From contig JAJTXY010000004.1 in the NCBI GenBank assembly GCA_021463865.1, positions 1 to 64,000 on the forward strand: a stretch of DNA of 64,000 nucleotides, given 5' to 3'. Under the pieces are notes generated by a model. That model worked only from the letters and a program-made list of their open reading frames with translations, ran no database searches and had not been told where the DNA came from. Position numbers and translations under genes: made by a program. Positions 42,548 to 51,230 of the stretch are shown here, in pieces (position 1 is the first letter of the stretch; every line of letters starts with the position of its first letter). The stretch is from Anaerolineae bacterium (GTDB lineage Bacteria; Chloroflexota; Anaerolineae; Aggregatilineales; J027).

Positions 42548-43030
42548 ATGATGTCTGAGCGCATTGACAATATCAAAAAGGCATTGGCAGAATCCCGCGA
42601 ACGGGTCAATTATGTATTTGACCGTATGGGCGACGGATGGGACACGCCAATTTATTCCGACGGAGCAGCTTGGAATGCCCATCAACTGGCAATCCATATG
42701 GCGATTTCGGATCGCGGTCTAAGCAATCAGGCCATCGGTATCGCCGCCGACAAAGAGATCATCCCCGCCGACTTTGAACTTGAACGTTTTAATCGGCGCT
42801 CGGTAGAGAAATCTGCCGAACGTACCATCGAACAAGTCCGTGAGGATATGGCAACCTCGCGGGCGGAACTCTTGCAATGGTTGGATAACCTAGCCGATGA
42901 ATCGGTGCTCGATAAAGAGGGCCGGATGGCGGCATTGCATATTTGGTCGGTAGAGCGCATCCTCTATTGGGTTGCCAACCATGAAAAAACCCATGCGGAC
43001 GACATAGCACGGGTTGTTGGCATTCAATAA
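42548..43030 (+). CDS. DinB-like protein
   Basis: 160 residues, a four-helix bundle of the DinB superfamily. Likely metal ligands are the histidines of WNAHQLAIH (H45 and/or H50) and of the C-terminal NHEKTHADDI (H145, H149). Family members are often metal-dependent thiol transferases or of unknown use. It starts 24 bases after the reductase gene with AGGAGG upstream, so the two may be one operon. Confidence 0.75.
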   Translation: MMSERIDNIKKALAESRERVNYVFDRMGDGWDTPIYSDGAAWNAHQLAIHMAISDRGLSNQAIGIAADKEIIPADFELERFNRRSVEKSAERTIEQVREDMATSRAELLQWLDNLADESVLDKEGRMAALHIWSVERILYWVANHEKTHADDIARVVGIQ

Positions 43031-43040
43031 TGGCGTAGTG

Positions 43041-43062
43041 GGCCTCAAATCATTTTGGGGCC
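43041..43062. terminator. hairpin after the DinB-like gene
   Basis: Arms ggcctcaaa and tttggggcc with a four-base loop form nine pairs. There is no T-run directly after it. Confidence 0.4.
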
Positions 43063-43233
43063 TGCTGATTTAAACCGATATTTCTAAACTATTTTGACAA
43101 AAATAAAAATAAACTGGTCAGACTGCTTGCGCGTTTGCCTATATAAATGCTAAACTCATCATATCGCAATCATTAGACATGCAGTTGGGTTATACCGGCT
43201 AGAAACCTGCCCAAAAAAGGGAGCTTGTATCCG

Positions 43234-43614
43234 ATGAAGCGGATTTTAGTTGTGGATGACGAAATCGGCGCCCTGACGTTGATCGGCATCATGCTGGAAC
43301 GTGGTGGCTTTGAAGTGCTCAAGGCGCAAAATGCTGATGAAGCGCTGACGATGCTCGAAAGTGATGTTCCAGATTTATTTATTCTGGACGTGATGATGCC
43401 GCGCATTGATGGCATCGAACTCTGCCGGATGCTGCGTGAACGGGACGACACCAAAGATCGTCCGGTGCTCATCCTTTCGGCGCGGGGCGATGCAAAAAGC
43501 GTCATTCAAGGGATGGAAGCAGGCGCAACCGATTATATTTTGAAGCCGATTTTTCATCATAATCTGGTGGCAAAAGTACGCAGCTTGCTCAATATGGACG
43601 CGGCAACAGAATAG
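43234..43614 (+). CDS. stand-alone response regulator (receiver domain)
   Basis: 126 residues from the ATG at 43234; the frame opens nine bases earlier at a TTG. GGGAG lies 10 bases upstream. The receiver has D8 and D9 of the acidic pocket, phospho-acceptor D52 (LFILDVMMP), switch residue region ILSARGD and K104 in YILKPI. It has no output domain, so it acts through protein partners. No kinase is adjacent; the hybrid-free kinase at 10840 is a possible partner, unproven. Confidence 0.92.
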   Translation: MKRILVVDDEIGALTLIGIMLERGGFEVLKAQNADEALTMLESDVPDLFILDVMMPRIDGIELCRMLRERDDTKDRPVLILSARGDAKSVIQGMEAGATDYILKPIFHHNLVAKVRSLLNMDAATE

Positions 43615-43717
43615 CCACCCGCTCCAACTCATTTCGTTTGGAAGAAAACCCATGAGGCCTTCAGGTGGAATCATGGGTTAACTGCTGAATAGTGCCACCC
43701 CAACGCCGAAAAAAGTC

Positions 43718-44779
43718 ATGACCAAAATTCAAATTAGTTTAATTGATATGGCGGGCAATATCAGCCTGCTGCCTCTGCCAGACGATAAGCCATTACAACA
43801 GTTGGTTCCGTCCATTGTCACGCTGCTTGATCTCACCGAGGCGGATATGGGAGGGCGTCTGCTGGACTATCGTTTGTTTTCTCGACGGCTTCAGCGCGTA
43901 CTCTCTTATGAAGGCACCCTTTTTTCCAATGGCGTTTTAGAAGACGACCAATTACGCATTGTACCAGCCCCTTTTACGGAAAAACTCGAACTGGTCATGA
44001 TGAGTGAGCCAGAACCGGACACTCGTTTGATCTTGGAGCCGCGTGTGCGCATCACGATTGGACGTGGGTCGGATAACGATATTTTGATTCGACATGTGGC
44101 GGTTAGCCGGAATCATGGTGAATTTACATGGCAAGACGGCCTACACATTTATCGTGATTTAGGGTCGGCCAATGGCAGCACCATCAACAATCAAATTGTC
44201 TCCGAACCCATGCCGATTTCGGTAGGGTCCATTCTGACACTCTCCGATACGGTGCGGATGCGGTATCAAGAAGGCAAATCCGATGTCCTTGAGTGGCTTG
44301 CTGCACCCCGCCCGCAGGTTGCAATGGATGAAAATGAGATCACGGCCAGCAGCCTGAATACTGACCGCCTGCGAACCACCCTCTCCCCATTACCACGTGG
44401 CAGTGTGTTTGTGAGTTATGCTCCTGAACAAGGCAGCATCGCCGAGCAACTTGCCAATCAACTCCGCCGCTCCAATTTCCAGATTTTTTGGGATCGGGAA
44501 ATTCCCCCCGGCAGCAACGCCGATGAAGCCATTTCGAGCGGGTTACGTTTGGCTGACGCGATGGTAGTGGTACTCTCGCCGGAGGCCATTTTGTCCACGA
44601 CGATGGCGCAGCAGTGGAATCACTTTATGCTCAATCGCAAACCGATTGTGCCCGTGATTTATGAAGAGTGCGTCCTGCCCCGCACTCTCCAAGAATTTAC
44701 CCCGATTAAATATGTGGGTAGTTTTAATCGGATGGTTAATGATATTGTGGTGGCCCTGTTCCGAGCCATGCGTGCCTAA
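43718..44779 (+). CDS. ubiquitin-like / FHA / TIR fusion protein
   Basis: 353 residues in three parts. Residues 4-85 are a ubiquitin-like domain of YukD/EsaB type (SLIDMAGNISLLPLPDDKPL to DDQLRIVPAP). Residues 105-182 are an FHA domain (IGRGSDNDILI, AVSRNHGEF, LGSANGSTINN). Residues 228-335 are a TIR-like domain (SVFVSYAPEQGS, IFWDREIPPGS, MVVVLSPEAI). The usual TIR catalytic Glu appears as Gln or Asn (Q298, Q299, N301) in TTMAQQWNHF, so NAD cleavage is doubtful. The ATG at 43718 has GAAAAAAG upstream. It is next to the receiver gene. Confidence 0.8.
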   Translation: MTKIQISLIDMAGNISLLPLPDDKPLQQLVPSIVTLLDLTEADMGGRLLDYRLFSRRLQRVLSYEGTLFSNGVLEDDQLRIVPAPFTEKLELVMMSEPEPDTRLILEPRVRITIGRGSDNDILIRHVAVSRNHGEFTWQDGLHIYRDLGSANGSTINNQIVSEPMPISVGSILTLSDTVRMRYQEGKSDVLEWLAAPRPQVAMDENEITASSLNTDRLRTTLSPLPRGSVFVSYAPEQGSIAEQLANQLRRSNFQIFWDREIPPGSNADEAISSGLRLADAMVVVLSPEAILSTTMAQQWNHFMLNRKPIVPVIYEECVLPRTLQEFTPIKYVGSFNRMVNDIVVALFRAMRA

Positions 44780-44783
44780 AATC

Positions 44784-46226
44784 TCACGATACTCCCGCAA
44801 ATTCGCGTGCTTTGTTCAATAACTCCCCGACGGTTTCTTCGGAGGTCGCTTCAGCATAGAGGCGCAGGACAGGCTCGGTGCCGCTGGGCCGAATCAACAA
44901 CCAGCTTTCATCCGCCAAAACATATTTCACGCCATCACGGGTCTGCACATCTTTGACTGTTTGGCCTGCCATCTTCGCGGGCGCATTGTCGCTCAAACGT
45001 TTGGTCATTTCTTTCTTGGGAACAGGGTTATTTAAGTGCAGATCAATGCGCTTGTAATGGGTCGGGCCAAATTCCTTCTGAACTTCGGTAACGATTTCGT
45101 GCAGCGGGGTTGAGCGTCCGGCGTCCCCCATAATTTCCAACAGCAGCAGGCCCATCAAAATGCCATCGCCTTCAGGGATATGGCCTTTGATACTCATCCC
45201 GCCGGATTCCTCACCGCCAATCAACACATCTCCGGTCAGCATTAAATCCGCGATGTGGTTGAATCCCACTGGGGTCTCATGCACTTTGAGGCCATGTTTG
45301 GCAGCGATACGGTTAATCATGGCGGTGGTACTGACGGTCTTGACTACATCGCCACGCAAGCCGCGTCTTTCAACCAGATAACGTAGGGCCAACGCCATAA
45401 TTTGATGGGGATCCACAAAATTGCCTCGGCTGTCCATTGCGCCAATGCGATCCGCATCACCATCCGTCACAATGCCTATGTCGGCGTGCCCTTGCTGAAT
45501 TGCCGCCGCCAAGACTCCCAAATGTTTGAGAATCGGCTCGGGGTGGATGCCCTCAAAGCCGGGGTTCATATAACCGCGAATCTCACGCACACTGCACCGC
45601 GTCCGGCCTAGAAAATCCCGAATCACGCCGCGCCCTGCTCCAAACATCGGGTCAGCAATGATGCGGAGTTCGCCATTGGAGACCACATTTAAATCCACCA
45701 GTGTGCCGAGATGTTCATAATACGTCCATGAGGGGTCAAAGCGGCGAATGACCTCCTTTTTATAGCCCTCCTCCAAATCCATCATCTGGGGTTCACGCCC
45801 ATCGGCGATGATTTTTTCGAGATAGGCTTCAACCTTGAGGCAGTCCTCTGGTGAGGCCGAACCGCCATAGGCCGCTTTTAATTTAAAGCCATTGTATCGA
45901 GGGGGGTTGTGGCTGGCGGTAATCATGACCCCGGCGATTGCGCCTTTGGCTTTGACGTTATACGAGACAGCGGGTGTGGGGGCATCGGTGCGCGTTAGCC
46001 ATGCGATGATGCCATTGCCAGCCACGACACGGGCGACATCCCACGCAAAACGATCCGAGAGGAAACGGGTGTCATAGCCAATCACGACTTCCGGCGTACC
46101 GTTCTCGTGATAAAGTTCGTTCTTGATAAAATCGGCGACGGCCTGCGCCACCAAGCGCACATTGGCGAAGGTGAAATCCTCGGCGATAATCGCCCGCCAG
46201 CCATCGGTTCCAAATCGTACAGCCAT
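44784..46226 (-). CDS. phosphoglucomutase/phosphomannomutase family protein, copy 1
   Basis: 480 residues with all four family motifs intact: catalytic Ser in MITASHNPP (S105), metal loop TDGDADR, sugar loop GEESGGMS and phosphate loop RPSGTEP. It converts hexose-6-phosphate to hexose-1-phosphate, feeding nucleotide-sugar synthesis. It is last in the operon that begins at 49934. Confidence 0.92.
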   Translation of the reverse strand: MAVRFGTDGWRAIIAEDFTFANVRLVAQAVADFIKNELYHENGTPEVVIGYDTRFLSDRFAWDVARVVAGNGIIAWLTRTDAPTPAVSYNVKAKGAIAGVMITASHNPPRYNGFKLKAAYGGSASPEDCLKVEAYLEKIIADGREPQMMDLEEGYKKEVIRRFDPSWTYYEHLGTLVDLNVVSNGELRIIADPMFGAGRGVIRDFLGRTRCSVREIRGYMNPGFEGIHPEPILKHLGVLAAAIQQGHADIGIVTDGDADRIGAMDSRGNFVDPHQIMALALRYLVERRGLRGDVVKTVSTTAMINRIAAKHGLKVHETPVGFNHIADLMLTGDVLIGGEESGGMSIKGHIPEGDGILMGLLLLEIMGDAGRSTPLHEIVTEVQKEFGPTHYKRIDLHLNNPVPKKEMTKRLSDNAPAKMAGQTVKDVQTRDGVKYVLADESWLLIRPSGTEPVLRLYAEATSEETVGELLNKAREFAGVS

Positions 46227-46245
46227 AAATTTCCTACCTATCTTG

Positions 46246-47259
46246 CTATTTTAATGTTAAAACCACCGCAGTGGCATCATCATGCAACTTAAAACGGGGG
46301 TATTTTTCACGCCCCGCATCGGCCCGTTCTTCAGCACGCAACGCTGCTAAATAACGGGCTGCTCCTTCACGCCGAATCCGTTGACCCATCATTTCCAAAC
46401 GGGCTTTGCGTTCGGGAGGGGATTCATGCAATGCGGCGGGCCAGCTAAATCCATCTGAGGCGACCACCACCACCGCTACCCCGTCCAACGGAAGTGTCCC
46501 AGTGACAATGTAATCGGCCAATTCGGGCAGGCCATCAATCACCCCCACCCCACTGCTGGGCATGGTCTGACCATTTTCATCCACATAATTGTGATAAACC
46601 CGATGGTCACGGTCTAGGGAACGCACCACAGGATCATTGACGGCTTCGAGCATGGAACGTTTTTGGGTGGACATGCTGCGCGAGGCCATAAAAAGGGCCG
46701 ATTCGTAATTCATCCGTGCTTCGCGTTCGGTGGGGACTTCGACCCGCCCATCCTCATAAATCAGCATCAACGAGGTATCCCCAGCGTGGGCAAATTGCAG
46801 CACATGATGTTGGGTATCAATCGTCGCTAGGGTGATGACGGCGGCGGGTAGAAATAGGCGAATCTTGCGCGGATCGGTCAGTAGTGCGGCGTGTTGCGGC
46901 TCACGGGCCAAAATCTTCTCGGCGGAAAAAATATCGGAGGTGACGTGCTCCAATAACTCGCGCAGCACACCATTAGCGTCCAAAATCAAATCGCGTGGAC
47001 TGATTTCACCCTGCGAAATAGCGAGACGGGTCAGGATGGCATCCCGCGCCACGTTCGCCGCCAAACCCGCCGGGGTGATGCTGCTGCGTTCGCGCCGCAG
47101 ATATTCATCTAATGGGCCAAAACGTGCTACCGAGGTCGCCCCATCAATCGCGGCAATCGTAAAACGCGGCTGACCATCATCCCGCTGATACAACACAAAG
47201 GCATCTTCGTTGGCCCGTTCGGGTTGATCGGGAGCAGGCTGACAAATGACCTCAAACAT
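46246..47259 (-). CDS. PP2C-like serine/threonine phosphatase
   Basis: 337 residues. PP2C motifs appear as ANEDAF (metal Asp), AAIDGATS, FAHAGDTSLMLI, VVASDGF and HDDATAVVL. A charged REGAARYLAALRAEERAD stretch lies before the last motif. It removes phosphate from Ser/Thr residues and would match the FHA proteins nearby in a phospho-signalling path. Its gene lies inside a nucleotide-sugar operon, between two phosphohexomutase genes, and starts one base after the upstream one. Confidence 0.75.
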   Translation of the reverse strand: MFEVICQPAPDQPERANEDAFVLYQRDDGQPRFTIAAIDGATSVARFGPLDEYLRRERSSITPAGLAANVARDAILTRLAISQGEISPRDLILDANGVLRELLEHVTSDIFSAEKILAREPQHAALLTDPRKIRLFLPAAVITLATIDTQHHVLQFAHAGDTSLMLIYEDGRVEVPTEREARMNYESALFMASRSMSTQKRSMLEAVNDPVVRSLDRDHRVYHNYVDENGQTMPSSGVGVIDGLPELADYIVTGTLPLDGVAVVVVASDGFSWPAALHESPPERKARLEMMGQRIRREGAARYLAALRAEERADAGREKYPRFKLHDDATAVVLTLK

Positions 47260-48624
47260 CTAAAAATCCTCAACCTGTGGATAAACCTCTTTTAATAACC
47301 CCACCAGATGATTTTTATAGGCCCATGCGTCGGCTTCAGTGCGGGCTTCAAACCGCAGGCTCAAAACGGGTTCTGTCCCCGATGCCCGCAGCAAGCCCCA
47401 ACCGTTGGGATACAAAACACGGATGCCATCCACATCCACGCAGGGCAAATCGCCAAGATGGGCCTTTACACCGTCAATCACACTGGATTTTTGCTCATCG
47501 GGGCAGTGGGGGCGATATTCAGGGGTGGTGACATAATCGGGCAGGGCGGCAATGATTACAGATAGGGGGCGGGAGTCCTCCGCCAATAATTCCACAATCC
47601 GACCTGCGGCATAAATGCCATCATCGAAGCCGTAATAGCGATCTGCGAAGAACATATGCCCGCTGCTTTCGCCACCTAAAATCGCGCCCTCGGCCTGCAT
47701 CTTGGCTTTGACCCGCGCATGACCGGACTGCCACAAAATCGGCTGACCGCCTGCATTTTGTACGGCATCAAACACCACCTGACTGCTGAGGACATCGCCG
47801 ACAAATTTGCCAGCGGGGTTGCGCGTGATGACATCGTTTGCCAACCACGCCATGATTTTGTCGGCACTGATAAACTGGCCTTTTTCATCCACCACGCCAA
47901 CACGATCCGCATCCCCATCAAAAGCAAGGCCAACATCCGCGCCAACCTCGACTACTTTAGCGGCAAGGTCGCGCATATTTTCGGCTTTTTCGGGGTTGGG
48001 GTGATGATTGGGGAAATTACCATCGGGGTCGCAAAAAAGCGCGGTGACGGTATGCCCTAGTTCGTCCAAGAGGCGTGGGGCATAGGGGCCACCCATGCCA
48101 TTCCCCGCATCCGCCACAATTTTCAGCGAGCGGGTTGGGCGAAACGAGGTAGCGAGGTATTGGATGTAGGCATCGTTAACCCCTGAACTGGCAGTATAAC
48201 CACCCCCGGGGGTTAAATCGGACGGGGCATATTGCATATCGCGCAGGATACGGAGATCATCGCCCCAGATGGGACAACTGCCGACCAATATCTTGAAGCC
48301 ATTGTATTCCTTCCCAAGATGGCTGGCGGTAATCATCACCCCCGCCACACCCAAACGATAGGCCACCCAATAGAGTACCGGCGTCGCCACCAAACCAATA
48401 TCGAGCACATCCATGCCATTTTGTTTGAGGCCATCCGCCAATCCGTTGCGGAGGTCATGTGAACTGTGGCGGATGTCGTAACCAACAACCATTTGACCTA
48501 TCTGATAATTTCGACGCAAAAACAGCCCCAAGCGTGTGCCAATCTCTTGAGCCGTCTCACGGGTGATGTCTATCCCCGTCTTACCCCGAATATCATAGGT
48601 CTTGAAGATGCTTGGATTCATCAC
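47260..48624 (-). CDS. phosphomannomutase/phosphoglucomutase family protein, copy 2
   Basis: 454 residues. The metal loop is FDGDADRVG, the sugar loop GGESSGHMF and the phosphate loop RASGTEP. The Ser loop reads TASHLGKEYNG (S101), where TASHNP is usual, so Asn-Pro is replaced by Leu-Gly. It is nearer ManB/AlgC than its neighbour at 44784. It overlaps the nucleotidyltransferase gene by four bases and belongs to the same operon. Confidence 0.88.
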   Translation of the reverse strand: MMNPSIFKTYDIRGKTGIDITRETAQEIGTRLGLFLRRNYQIGQMVVGYDIRHSSHDLRNGLADGLKQNGMDVLDIGLVATPVLYWVAYRLGVAGVMITASHLGKEYNGFKILVGSCPIWGDDLRILRDMQYAPSDLTPGGGYTASSGVNDAYIQYLATSFRPTRSLKIVADAGNGMGGPYAPRLLDELGHTVTALFCDPDGNFPNHHPNPEKAENMRDLAAKVVEVGADVGLAFDGDADRVGVVDEKGQFISADKIMAWLANDVITRNPAGKFVGDVLSSQVVFDAVQNAGGQPILWQSGHARVKAKMQAEGAILGGESSGHMFFADRYYGFDDGIYAAGRIVELLAEDSRPLSVIIAALPDYVTTPEYRPHCPDEQKSSVIDGVKAHLGDLPCVDVDGIRVLYPNGWGLLRASGTEPVLSLRFEARTEADAWAYKNHLVGLLKEVYPQVEDF

Positions 48625-49934
48625 GGTTGCACCTTACCCGTTGCCTCAACCCGCCGTGCCTCTTGGGGGACATAGAAGCGCTCACCTTCACGTACATCTT
48701 CGGTCACATTGGTGAAGGGGCCGATTTCCGCGCCTGCCCCAATCTTAATCCCCGGCATCGTACCTGACTGGATGCCAATAAATGCTCCTACACCGACCAT
48801 CGCGCCGAGTTTATCCCGTCCACTGTCTAGCCGATCCCCTTTGACGGTACTTTTGACCGTGCCGTGATCTATGCGGAGATTGGCGGTAATACACCCTGCC
48901 GAAAAATTGACATAATCTTCAAAAACCGAATCCAACACAACAGCACGGTGTAGATTGACATTTTGACCAAGATAGCTGCGGGCGACTTCGCTGACATGCC
49001 CGACCATACACTTTGGCCCAACCATGCTCTCACGTACCAATGCGCCATTGCCGATAATCGCGCCGGGGCCGATGTAGGCAGGGCCGACCACCGCCGCCCC
49101 ATGAAACAACCGTGCCCCTGCTTCAATCATGACATCGCCCGTGATGGATACCTGCCCGTTGATCTTGGCGTCGGGGTGTATCTGCTGCCCTTCGATCTTC
49201 GACAAATAAAATTTCATGACATTCAAGACGTGCCAAGGATATTTGATGGGATACCACTCGCCATCGTAACGCACACATTCAAAACGGGTGGCTTCCATCA
49301 TGGCTGCCATCGCCATTTCGTAATGATCGTCGCGGGGGTGTTTGGCATCATACAGGGCCTGAATCCGCTGTAACAACTGGCGGCTGTCGGTATGGATATG
49401 CGCGACCACACTCACCAAATCCGAGGGTTCGTTGCCTGCCCCCGGTTTTTCGATAATCCCTGTAATACGTCCGTCAGATTCTACCGATAGATAACCACCG
49501 GGGAAATAACTTTCGACCTGATAGCCTGTGACATACGACACGGCTCGACCACTGCGATAGGCCATCATCAAATCTTCGTGCAAATCCGGCTCGACCACAT
49601 CGTTGACTTGGCAGATGTAGACGGGTGGATAACCCATACCTTCCAGCAAAGGGGCGGCTTGCATAATGGCGTGGCCCATGCCTAACGGTTCGCGCTGCAC
49701 CACAATCCCGGCATCCATCCCCACGTTGAGGCCACCCAAGACACTTTCGATTAATGGACGGTTATCGGGATTAGCGATGATAATAGCGTGGTCAAAACCT
49801 GCGGCGTGATAAACTTTCAGTTGTTTTTCGAGGAGGGTTTCCCCCATAAAGGGATATAGAGATTTTTCGCGCAGGGGCCAAAACCGCGAATTTGCACCCC
49901 CAGCAAGGATAACCATGGTTGGGTTATTCGACAT
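48621..49934 (-). CDS. sugar-1-phosphate nucleotidyltransferase with left-handed beta-helix
   Basis: 437 residues from the ATG at 49934 (AAGGATA upstream). The nucleotidyltransferase domain has VILAGGANSRFWPLREKSLYP and IIEKPGAG, and a long hexapeptide-repeat tail begins at about residue 240 (IGPGAIIGNGALV, VGVGAFIGIQSGT). It resembles GlmU or mannose-1-phosphate guanylyltransferase types; the L-A-G-G-x-x-S/x-R core is present but the exact sugar is not told. It is the first gene of the operon with two mutases and a PP2C. Confidence 0.87.
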   Translation of the reverse strand: MSNNPTMVILAGGANSRFWPLREKSLYPFMGETLLEKQLKVYHAAGFDHAIIIANPDNRPLIESVLGGLNVGMDAGIVVQREPLGMGHAIMQAAPLLEGMGYPPVYICQVNDVVEPDLHEDLMMAYRSGRAVSYVTGYQVESYFPGGYLSVESDGRITGIIEKPGAGNEPSDLVSVVAHIHTDSRQLLQRIQALYDAKHPRDDHYEMAMAAMMEATRFECVRYDGEWYPIKYPWHVLNVMKFYLSKIEGQQIHPDAKINGQVSITGDVMIEAGARLFHGAAVVGPAYIGPGAIIGNGALVRESMVGPKCMVGHVSEVARSYLGQNVNLHRAVVLDSVFEDYVNFSAGCITANLRIDHGTVKSTVKGDRLDSGRDKLGAMVGVGAFIGIQSGTMPGIKIGAGAEIGPFTNVTEDVREGERFYVPQEARRVEATGKVQP

Positions 49935-50063
49935 GCGAAGCAATATCCTTTAATAAAAAGCTAAGTTAAATAACAAGTGTACCGAATTTACACCGCAACG
50001 GCTTTTGTGACAACAGGCGAATTATAGATGGGCTTATAATTAGAGAAAATAAGGAGGAGGGAA

Positions 50064-51143
50064 ATGACTCTATCTAGCCAATTAAAAGACAAAAACAGCC
50101 CGGTCTCAAAATGGTTTAGAACTCACATGGATGCAAGCCTTTACAGAAAATTTGCCCAAGCAGTCAACTACGAGGCTACAGAATACCCTGTCGAGATAAT
50201 GCCAAACCACTCTGAATATGGAATGGCAGGGACAGCCTTCGACTATAGCTTTCGCTGGCTGATTGGCCCACTACATGAAGAAATTGTAGCGGCACACGCG
50301 GCACTTTTTCTTTTTCTAACACATAAATGGACAGAGGCACCCAAATTTGTTTCAAAAATCATTCAAATAGGCAATGCTTCTCAGGAAATCGAGAAAAAAG
50401 CTACTCTTTCTATCATACTCGCTTGGTTCGACACATATGGTCGTTCCGGTAAAATCACTCCTGCTTTGCAATTCCTTTTAGAGAATCAGAATAGCATTGA
50501 TTGGGAATCAGTTAATTCCCTCATTTCCAAGGAACTTGCTGAGGATGTAACCCGACTGACCTATGCCGCTTTGACAACATGGGGCAAAGACTTAGACAAG
50601 GCATTTATCCTTAATCCGACTTTCGCTGGAAGTAGAAGCGTTGGTGGAGCAGACGCCGACTGGATTACTGAAGAGGTACTATACGACTGCAAAACCACTA
50701 AAATAGATCGCCCTTTCGGTAGAGAGACACTACTTCAAACATTGGCATATGCCTTCCTCGACTACGATAATCAGTATAATATCCATAGCTTAGGCTGGTA
50801 CTATGCACGCCGAAATCTACGCATAGTTTATCCGTTAGATGAAATTCTACCCCGTTTAGGATTCGATCTAACTTTGGCTGGATTGCGTCAAAGCTTTGCC
50901 AATCGGGACCAAACCATCAGTATAGCTCCAGCTATCAATCAAAAAGAAGGTAAACGTGGTAAAAAGAGCGAACACGAAAATACGAAGATTGAAGTCATTT
51001 CGCTTGGGGCATTTGACGACTGGTGTAAGGCTCACGAGGGTAGATTTAAATATACTTCAGTTGAGCGGCAGCCTGACAACAGGCGTCTTATAACTGTTTA
51101 TATGGACGACAATTCGATGGAGAAATTTCTAATCACCTTTTGA
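50064..51143 (+). CDS. hypothetical protein with PD-(D/E)XK-like motif
   Basis: 359 residues, low GC, with a strong AGGAGGAGG start site. The middle part reads SVGGADADWITEEVLYDCKT (192-211), which fits PD-(D/E)XK nuclease cores: D199 and D208-C-K210, followed by a basic helix. The rest is helical. A later Lys/Gly/Glu-rich linker (KEGKRGKKSEHEN) leads to a C-terminal YMDDN region. It could be a defence or DNA-repair nuclease. It stands alone. Confidence 0.55.
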   Translation: MTLSSQLKDKNSPVSKWFRTHMDASLYRKFAQAVNYEATEYPVEIMPNHSEYGMAGTAFDYSFRWLIGPLHEEIVAAHAALFLFLTHKWTEAPKFVSKIIQIGNASQEIEKKATLSIILAWFDTYGRSGKITPALQFLLENQNSIDWESVNSLISKELAEDVTRLTYAALTTWGKDLDKAFILNPTFAGSRSVGGADADWITEEVLYDCKTTKIDRPFGRETLLQTLAYAFLDYDNQYNIHSLGWYYARRNLRIVYPLDEILPRLGFDLTLAGLRQSFANRDQTISIAPAINQKEGKRGKKSEHENTKIEVISLGAFDDWCKAHEGRFKYTSVERQPDNRRLITVYMDDNSMEKFLITF

Positions 51144-51230
51144 AACGATATGAGACACCCCAAAGGATGTCTCATAAATCAAAGTCCATTCGCTACACTT
51201 TTACAGAAGCAAGTTGTCCGAGTATCTACT

